A stretch of DNA of 64,000 nucleotides from Stomorhina lunata (taxonomy: Eukaryota > Arthropoda > Insecta > Diptera > Rhiniidae), in the NCBI GenBank assembly GCA_933228675.1, contig OW121741.1:113144361-113208360 (forward strand), in the 5' to 3' direction. Shown piece by piece: positions 58,197-64,000 of the stretch. Positions within the stretch are counted from its first letter, which is position 1. Every line of letters begins with the position of its first letter. Both the position numbers and the translations under genes were made by a program. Under the pieces are notes generated by a model. It ran no database searches, was not told where the DNA came from, and saw nothing but the letters and a program-made list of their open reading frames with translations.

Positions 58197-61100
58197 CAAT
58201 ACAAACAAAATTAGGTTTCCTTAGATTTATTATTGATACAGGAGCAACACATTCAATAATAAACCCAGGAATTTGTCACCCAAAATGGAAAATAGATTCT
58301 CAACCCACTAACTTAAAAACACTCCAACACATAATAGAAGTAAAAGAAAAAGTATCGGTACCACTCTTTAAAGAATTAGGCAACACCGAAACCAAAATAG
58401 AATTTTTAGTCTGTAAATTCCATGAAAAATATGACGGTCTAATAGGAAATAATATTTTGAGGAAATTAAATGCAATAGTGAACTATAAAGAAAATATATT
58501 AGAAATAGAGAACAAAAAGATAACAATTCAATATACCCCTGAAAACATAGAATACTTCTTTCAGACAGGCGGTACCTATAACATAAAACTGAACATTGAT
58601 AAGAAAAGTGGTTTAGTACATATACCTAGAACTATAACGAATAATCAAAATGTGGAAATAATGGAAGGAATATATGAAGCAGAAAACTATAAAATTAATG
58701 CTTGTGTAAAAGTAAGTGGAAATACTTCAAAAAAGGTAGAATTCGACACACAAAAAACTAACGAAGTGACAAACAATGATTTTTGCATATATGAAATCGA
58801 CAATGAAGTTCCTAAGATTCCTATTTTGGAGCAAATACGAACTACTCATCTAAATAGAGAAGAAAAAGAAAAACTTCTACAAATTATAAAAAGATTTAAG
58901 AAGATATTTTATTCAGAGAACACCGACCTAACATTTACGAACTCAATCAAACATGAAATCAGAACAATAAACAATATTCCTATTGCTACCAAAACTTACA
59001 GATACCCATATATACATAAAGCAGAAGTGAGTAAACAAATCAAAGAAATGTTAGATAGCGGGATAATAAGACCAAGTCATTCACCATATTCTGCACCGGT
59101 TTGGATTGTGCCAAAAAAATTGGACGCTAGCGGTACAAAGAAATGGAGAATGGTTGTAGATTACCGTAAATTGAATGAAGTCACCATTGACGATAAATAT
59201 CCGATCCCCAATATTGACGAGATATTAGAGAAACTAGGAAGGTGTCAATACTTCACTACCCTTGATCTCGCAAAAGGATTTCACCAAATAGAAATAAATG
59301 AAAAAGATATTCCGAAAACCGCATTTAGCGTGGAAGGCGGTCATTACGAGTTTCTTCGTATGCCGTTCGGACTTAAAACAGCACCAGCCACTTTTCAAAG
59401 ATTGATGAATAATGTTCTAGGAGATTTTATCAATAAAATCTGTCTCGTTTACCTTGATGATATTATAATATTTTCAACCTCACTTCAAGAGCATTTAGAA
59501 TCCCTTGTAAAGGTATTCAATCGTTTAAAGGAAGTAAATTTAAAAGTTCAACTCGACAAGAGCGAATTTTTGAAACGAGAAACTAAATTTTTAGGACACG
59601 TAGTGACTGATTTAGGTATAAAACCAAACCCAGATAAAATTACCTGTGTTCAAAAGTTTCCATTGCCAACAACACAAAAACAAATTAAACAGTTTTTAGG
59701 CCTCGCAGGGTACTACAGAAAATTCATTAAAGATTATTCCAGAATTGCAAAACCTATGACAAAATACCTGAAAAAGGAAGCTAGAATTAATACTAACGAC
59801 CTGGAATACAAACAAAGTTTTGAAACTTTAAAGAAATTATTAGTAAACTCTCCTATACTGGCCTATCCAGATTTTGAGAAAACATTTATACTTCAGACGG
59901 ACGCAAGTAACTTTGCAATTGGAGCAGTACTTTCTCAAGATGGACATCCCATCTGTTATGCGAGTCGAACACTGAACGATCATGAACAAAATTATAGTAC
60001 GATAGAAAAAGAATTATTGGCAATTGTGTGGGCTACACAACATCTGCGACCATATCTTTTTGGTAGAAGATTCATAATCGAAACCGACCATAGACCTCTA
60101 ACATGGCTTTTTTCCATAAAAGAACCAAATTCTAAGTTAATACGATGGAGACTCCGATTACAAAAATACGACTACGAAATAAAATACAAAAAAGGTACGT
60201 TAAATGGAAATGCAGATGCTTTGTCAAGGATAGAAGTAAATATTAACCAAAATGTTCCAACAGAAAATAACTCAAATGACCAAGAAATTCGTCAAAATGA
60301 AACAACGAGAAATAGCATTTTAGAAACTCTCAACCCTTTGAACTTTTATCGACAACAGATAATCCTTAATAAAACCACATCGGGTTCACTACGAATAAAG
60401 AATGAGAATATTTTTAGGTATAAAAGGAAAACTATTACGGCTAAAACATTCGACGAGCCAACCATTATTATGATTATAAAAAACCATTTTGATCCAACTA
60501 AAATTAATGCCATCTTTTGTCAGGACGAAACAATAATTAATAGCTTTAGAGAAGTATTAACAAAGTTCTTCACTGAAAGCGGACTCAGAATCCTAAGATG
60601 TAAAACGGTACTAGAAGATGTTATAGATGAAAATAAATTAACTGATAAAATTGAAAAAGAGCACAAAAGAAATAACCACAGAGGAATAAACGAAAATTTT
60701 GCTGAACTAAAAACATTAATCTACCATCCTGAATTAAAAACAAGAATAACTCAATTCATCAATAACTGCGATATTTGCAATAAAGAAAAATACGATAGAC
60801 GCCCAGTCAAACAAGAATATAAAATTACCGAAACTCCTGAGAAACCTGGAGACGTAATTCACATAGACGTCTTCTACAGCCTAGAAAAAACTCTTTTCCT
60901 GACATTTATAGATAAATTCAGTAAATACGCTCAAGCAATAAAAATTAGAAATAGATCATGGATAGAATTTAAGTTAGCCTTAACACAGTATTTATCTACA
61001 GTCGGAAACATTAAAAAAATTATAGTAGACAATGAACTAGGATTTAAAGCACTACCTCTTATGGAATTTCTTAGGGAACAAGAAATAGAAATACACTACA

Positions 61101-61588
61101 CTTCAAATAATAACCACACATCAAACGCGGATGTGGAGAGATTACACAATACGATCAATGAACATATTAGAATATTGAAACATGATCCCAATAAAGATAT
61201 AGAGAACACAGAAGAGAAAATTTACAAAATAATAATGTTTTATAATAACACAATTCATTCCTCAACTAAAAGAAAACCTATCGATTTTAGAAATGGCACT
61301 TTAGGTACAAATGACTTTCCTTTAATTAGAGATCTTATAGCGAAAAATAAAGAAAGAATTATTAATAAACTCAACAAAACACGCGAAAACGTAGATATTC
61401 AGACAGGTCCTATCTACTTGAGAGACGAACGAGGAGGTAAAAATCATTCCAAGTTTCGAAAATTAATTGTTAGTAAATTAGATAACGAACATGTTATAAC
61501 AGATCGAAGACACAAATACTACAAATCACATATTAAGAGAAAGAAAAAATTCCAGAATCCAATTAACGTAACATCTCAAAACTCTTAA
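58148..61588 (+). CDS. pol: Errantivirus Pol (protease, RT, RNase H, integrase)
   Basis: The frame is -1 to gag and open from 58148; translation is expected to enter by slippage at 58154-58160. Protease: FIIDTGATHS (Asp codon 58235). RT: VDYRKLNEVT, the LDLAKGFHQIEI block, and the catalytic YLDD at 59450-59461. RNase H: QTDASNFAIGAVLSQ (Asp at 59900). Integrase: HH/CC zinc domain ending CDICNKEKY, and catalytic Asp 60866, Asp 61028 and Glu 61136 with exactly 35 residues between the last two. No stop or frameshift is seen, so all enzymatic activities may be preserved. A methionine near 58457 is not the real start: the protease lies upstream of it. Confidence 0.92.
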   Translation, partial: RRKFSTRSLYGELPHITIQTKLGFLRFIIDTGATHSIINPGICHPKWKIDSQPTNLKTLQHIIEVKEKVSVPLFKELGNTETKIEFLVCKFHEKYDGLIGNNILRKLNAIVNYKENILEIENKKITIQYTPENIEYFFQTGGTYNIKLNIDKKSGLVHIPRTITNNQNVEIMEGIYEAENYKINACVKVSGNTSKKVEFDTQKTNEVTNNDFCIYEIDNEVPKIPILEQIRTTHLNREEKEKLLQIIKRFKKIFYSENTDLTFTNSIKHEIRTINNIPIATKTYRYPYIHKAEVSKQIKEMLDSGIIRPSHSPYSAPVWIVPKKLDASGTKKWRMVVDYRKLNEVTIDDKYPIPNIDEILEKLGRCQYFTTLDLAKGFHQIEINEKDIPKTAFSVEGGHYEFLRMPFGLKTAPATFQRLMNNVLGDFINKICLVYLDDIIIFSTSLQEHLESLVKVFNRLKEVNLKVQLDKSEFLKRETKFLGHVVTDLGIKPNPDKITCVQKFPLPTTQKQIKQFLGLAGYYRKFIKDYSRIAKPMTKYLKKEARINTNDLEYKQSFETLKKLLVNSPILAYPDFEKTFILQTDASNFAIGAVLSQDGHPICYASRTLNDHEQNYSTIEKELLAIVWATQHLRPYLFGRRFIIETDHRPLTWLFSIKEPNSKLIRWRLRLQKYDYEIKYKKGTLNGNADALSRIEVNINQNVPTENNSNDQEIRQNETTRNSILETLNPLNFYRQQIILNKTTSGSLRIKNENIFRYKRKTITAKTFDEPTIIMIIKNHFDPTKINAIFCQDETIINSFREVLTKFFTESGLRILRCKTVLEDVIDENKLTDKIEKEHKRNNHRGINENFAELKTLIYHPELKTRITQFINNCDICNKEKYDRRPVKQEYKITETPEKPGDVIHIDVFYSLEKTLFLTFIDKFSKYAQAIKIRNRSWIEFKLALTQYLSTVGNIKKIIVDNELGFKALPLMEFLREQEIEIHYTSNNNHTSNADVERLHNTINEHIRILKHDPNKDIENTEEKIYKIIMFYNNTIHSSTKRKPIDFRNGTLGTNDFPLIRDLIAKNKERIINKLNKTRENVDIQTGPIYLRDERGGKNHSKFRKLIVSKLDNEHVITDRRHKYYKSHIKRKKKFQNPINVTSQNS
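58154..58160 (+). promoter_or_regulatory. -1 ribosomal frameshift site (A AAT TTT)
   Basis: The heptamer AAATTTT is phased as X XXY YYZ against gag codons AAT and TTT, inside the gag/pol overlap (pol frame opens at 58148, gag ends at 58196). It satisfies the canonical rule for -1 slippage. Confidence 0.7.
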
Positions 61589-61595
61589 CATTCTA

Positions 61596-63023
61596 ATGAA
61601 TTTACCTCGAGCAATATTACTAACCATACTATTACCAGAGATAATATTATCTCAAGGGCTATATATACAAAGATTAACAGACAACAAAGGATACATTCCA
61701 ATAAAAGAAAATGACATAAAACTAATCGACCACTACGATAGAATCCTACATCAAATAAACTTAACCGATTATCATCACTCAATTGAAATAATAGGAAAAA
61801 ATATAAATTTATTAAATGTAACTATATCAGATGTGAAACCAATATTAAATACAATAGAACATAATTACATTTTACTCAAAGCAAAAGTAAATAATTTATC
61901 ACCCCACTTCAGGAACAAACGCGGTCTCATTAATGTACTGGGAAAAGGAGTGAAATTCATAACCGGTAATATGGATAGTGAGGACGAAATAGAAATTAAA
62001 AATGCTATTGACATTCTCAAAACAAACCAAAACGAACAATCATTAAAAACAAATTCACTTATTCAAATAAGCAACACACTTTCATCACAAATTAAAAATA
62101 TCACTACACACATTAATACACAACAAACTACGATAACAAAACACATTAATAAATTTAGAGACGAAATTCAAAATAAAATTCAGAGTTTAGAAGACGAAAT
62201 GCTTTTTCTGAGACATGTATACCAAATAGATAACGACATTACTCTTCTGAGAAATCACGTAGACGATATTGGACAAACTATATTTACAGGTAAACTAGGT
62301 ATTATTCCTATAGATATCCTAGACGATAAGGAAATAAAACTTATTGACGACTACGAAACATACACTAATATCAAGATTGGAGTCACATATTCTAATGAAA
62401 ATATTCTGATAATGTTATCTATTCCAAAGTATTCCCCTAAATTATTTTCTCAAATATTATTCGAGCCAATCCCAAATAGAAATAACAAGTCTCTACATCT
62501 GACAAACAATAGAATTTTAATTGACGAACTAGATAATTTATATCACGCAAACCTAAGTTCCAAACACATTAAAACCCTCGAACCATTCAAGGACCACTGT
62601 ATCGAAAACATTATAAAAAACAAAACCCCCGAATGCAACTTCAAAAATTTTGATTATAACGAAATAAAAGAAATAAAGCAAGGTTTCCTTTTATTTAAAA
62701 ATTATTATGGATTTGTTACACATGATTGCATTCGTGAAACAGATGAAAAATTATCAGGTACTTTTATATTAAAATTTCAAAATTGTAAAATATGTACAGA
62801 AAATAAAACATATTATAATAATGAAATAAACTTTAAGGAAAATATTATTTTGTATAATTTAATAACTGAAATAAACGAAAACAAAACATATCTTGATGTA
62901 AAAATTGAAGATTTATATTTAAAACAAATAAGTTACGAAAACAATCTTGAAGAACTACATATTGATAACAAAAGAAATAAAATTGTAAACATAACTAGTA
63001 ATACAATAAATCTCACTATTTAG
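61596..63023 (+). CDS. env: Errantivirus Env (insect F-type glycoprotein), anchor out of frame
   Basis: 475 residues. It starts 8 bases after the pol stop with a hydrophobic signal peptide (about residues 1-20). A furin-type site RNKR (106-109) is followed by a GLINVLGKG fusion-peptide-like segment and an acidic/helical stretch, the signature of baculovirus F and gypsy-type Env proteins. Several NXT/NXS sites and paired Cys follow. The frame stops at 63021-63023, directly before a strongly hydrophobic Val/Ile-rich segment followed by basic residues. That segment is open in the -1 frame from 63020 and ends inside the 3' LTR at 63148. As read, the product lacks a membrane anchor. Causes could be a one-base indel, a sequencing error, or a further recoding event. 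Confidence 0.85.
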   Translation: MNLPRAILLTILLPEIILSQGLYIQRLTDNKGYIPIKENDIKLIDHYDRILHQINLTDYHHSIEIIGKNINLLNVTISDVKPILNTIEHNYILLKAKVNNLSPHFRNKRGLINVLGKGVKFITGNMDSEDEIEIKNAIDILKTNQNEQSLKTNSLIQISNTLSSQIKNITTHINTQQTTITKHINKFRDEIQNKIQSLEDEMLFLRHVYQIDNDITLLRNHVDDIGQTIFTGKLGIIPIDILDDKEIKLIDDYETYTNIKIGVTYSNENILIMLSIPKYSPKLFSQILFEPIPNRNNKSLHLTNNRILIDELDNLYHANLSSKHIKTLEPFKDHCIENIIKNKTPECNFKNFDYNEIKEIKQGFLLFKNYYGFVTHDCIRETDEKLSGTFILKFQNCKICTENKTYYNNEINFKENIILYNLITEINENKTYLDVKIEDLYLKQISYENNLEELHIDNKRNKIVNITSNTINLTI

Positions 63024-63106
63024 TTATTATTATCATTATTATCGTTGCATTAATATATAGAAAGAAAAATAATATATACCATATTTCGTCGGAGCCTCAA
63101 TCTAAC

Positions 63107-63114
63107 GGAGGGGG
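63107..63114 (+). promoter_or_regulatory. Polypurine tract of errantivirus
   Basis: GGAGGGGG abuts the 3' LTR start AGTTAC. It also lies within the out-of-frame env tail. Confidence 0.8.
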
Positions 63115-63632
63115 AGTTACGATAACCCCTAATAAAATAATTATTTAATCTTATTTTAAATGGTTTTTGTAATTTCCTTTGTAATTTAATACTTCTAGCG
63201 CCCAATGTGCGCACATAAAACTTAAAACCATTTTTTATACTTTTACTTTTCCACAAAAACATCACGTACATATACATACGTACATACATAGTAATTTATG
63301 CATTGAAATCTATAATTGGTCTTTTTTAATGTCTTTTGTTTAAGTACGTATGTTTGCCCACAGAAATATACAAAAACCACTTGAAATCAAATAACCCAAA
63401 TATAAAATTCCCAAAGAATGCTTACATCGCTTAACACCAAAAACTAATTAAATTCTTGGGAATCCAAAACAAAACTAGATCAATAGATTATAGAAGTAAG
63501 CATTTTTTCATATATTATTTTTGTATTTAATGTTAAGAAATTTTGTAAAAGAAGTCAGTCTTGATTTGAGATTCAATAAATGAAATTCAGATAAAAACAA
63601 AAAGTGTGTTTTTATTTGGACAACATATAACT
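63115..63632 (+). repeat. Errantivirus 3' LTR
   Basis: 518 bp; 8 bp longer than the 5' LTR owing to an extra ACATACAT near 63280. Followed by CCTAAG. Confidence 0.93.
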
Positions 63633-63665
63633 CCTAAGCCCGACTCGAACCCACGACCATCAACA
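63633..63665 (+). mobile_element. Tail of ribozyme element copy C
   Basis: After the errantivirus the sequence resumes with CCTAAGCCCGACTCGAACCC and ends at CCATCAAC, the tRNA-like inverted terminus also seen at 55211-55237. The minisatellite starts directly after. Confidence 0.75.
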
Positions 63666-63812
63666 GAATTTTTTTTATAGAAAAATTTTGATAGAAATTT
63701 TTTCTTATAGAAAAAAAAATTCTATAGAAATTTTTTCATATAAAAAAATTTTCTGTAGAAATATTTTCGTATAGAAACATTTTGTATAGAATTTTTTTCA
63801 TATAGAGATATC
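63666..63812. repeat. AT-rich minisatellite array 6, right part
   Basis: Remaining units of the TTTCTTATAGAAAAATTTT type, ending near the inverted terminus at 63825. Confidence 0.85.
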
Positions 63813-63840
63813 GCATTTTATAAAATAAGGTGCAGCCTAA

Positions 63841-64000
63841 TGAGCATACTCGTAGTAAAACAAAATATATTTCATTTTCTGTCATTATTATCTTTATAAT
63901 TGTAAATAATTTTAGAAATTTTTTTATAATAGCTAAACTATGTTGTTTTATAAAATAAAGTATGTGCTCGTTATTATGTGTATTACAAATATAATTGGGA
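63841..64000. other. Window end, nothing recognised
   Basis: AT-rich flank of the TIR-bounded composite; no gene seen. Confidence 0.5.

Larger units (their letters stand above)
55780..63632 (+). mobile_element. Errantivirus (gypsy-group endogenous retrovirus-like element)
   Basis: 7.85 kb with LTRs starting AGTTAC and ending ATAACT, a tRNA-Ser-type primer site, gag, pol in the -1 frame and an env of the insect F-protein type. CCTAAG is present on both sides (55774-55779 and 63633-63638), a 6-bp apparent duplication. LTRs differ by one 8-bp indel (510 against 518 bp). It lies in the end of ribozyme-element copy C. Gag and pol look intact; env is broken at its membrane anchor. Confidence 0.94.
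52629..63840. mobile_element. TIR-bounded minisatellite element with nested insertions
   Basis: TTAGGGTGCACCTTAT (52629-52644) and its near-perfect inverse ATAAGGTGCAGCCTAA (63825-63840) bracket the region; the flanks GTATGTTTA and (inverse) GTATGCTCA extend the similarity. Without the errantivirus and the ribozyme elements the content is essentially one tandem array (52690-54780 and 63666-63812). It looks like a non-autonomous TIR element whose interior expanded into a minisatellite, later invaded twice. Confidence 0.55.

Noticed and set aside
57691..58208. 135-codon plus and 129-codon minus frames over gag
   Set aside because: The gag repeats are multiples of three bases, which keeps alternative frames open; the gag frame itself explains the sequence.
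58457..61588. Pol starting at 58457 as a separate gene
   Set aside because: The codon there is TTG, and the protease motif FIIDTGATHS lies upstream in the same open frame, so the start is artificial.

Overview
The window looks like non-coding, transposon-saturated nuclear DNA of a higher fly (Diptera, probably calyptrate). The reasons are very high AT content, long AT-rich minisatellites, three insect-type LTR retrotransposons (BEL/Pao, Ty3/gypsy, errantivirus), and repeats with ends reading TATACCC, which I associate with muscoid flies. I see no convincing host protein-coding gene. The only sizeable open frames belong to the three LTR elements, all on the + strand.

Layout. 1-5.4 kb: interspersed repeat, an AT minisatellite, and an inverted copy of a tRNA-bearing TIR element. 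5.5-7.6 kb: a TTAA-flanked piggyBac-like non-autonomous element carrying a broken non-LTR reverse transcriptase on the minus strand. 8.7-9.9 kb: the complete tRNA-bearing TIR element. 10.3-15.0 kb: a 4.7-kb TA-flanked long-TIR element. 15.5-16.2 kb: a very homogeneous 11-bp satellite. 19-20.8 kb and 45.5-47.3 kb: two relics of one DNA-transposon family; one has a 222-bp palindromic MITE for which the other supplies the empty site. 21.1-27.0 kb: an 814-bp tandem duplication whose second copy is split by a BEL/Pao element (22198-26448) with identical LTRs but no reverse transcriptase. 27.9-31.7 and 39.1-41.7 kb: AT-rich palindromic minisatellites. 33.0-38.7 kb: an apparently intact gypsy element. 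47.5-49.3 kb: another minisatellite, split by a piggyBac-like MITE. 49.3-51.2 kb: a long TATACCC-type repeat. 52.6-63.8 kb: a nested composite in which a TIR-bounded minisatellite holds a head-to-head pair of ribozyme-bearing elements, and one of those is split by a nearly intact errantivirus (gag, pol by -1 frameshift, env).

The most interesting signal is a repeat family present three times (30841-31211, 54781-55237, 55345-55779 plus 63633-63665). Each copy encodes a hammerhead-ribozyme fold: core CTGATGA / GAAA, cleavage site TTC, helices I-III all present, and an extended stem I with an internal loop. The elements carry tRNA-like terminal sequences and sit inside AT-rich minisatellites. 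They could be a retrozyme, Penelope-LTR or SINE-like family. I cannot decide this without database searches.

The three LTR elements should each be able to drive, or borrow, reverse transcription. The gypsy and errantivirus elements encode protease, RT, RNase H and integrase. The BEL copy encodes only Gag and protease and would depend on a full-length relative. All LTR comparisons, TSD and TIR calls were made by eye.
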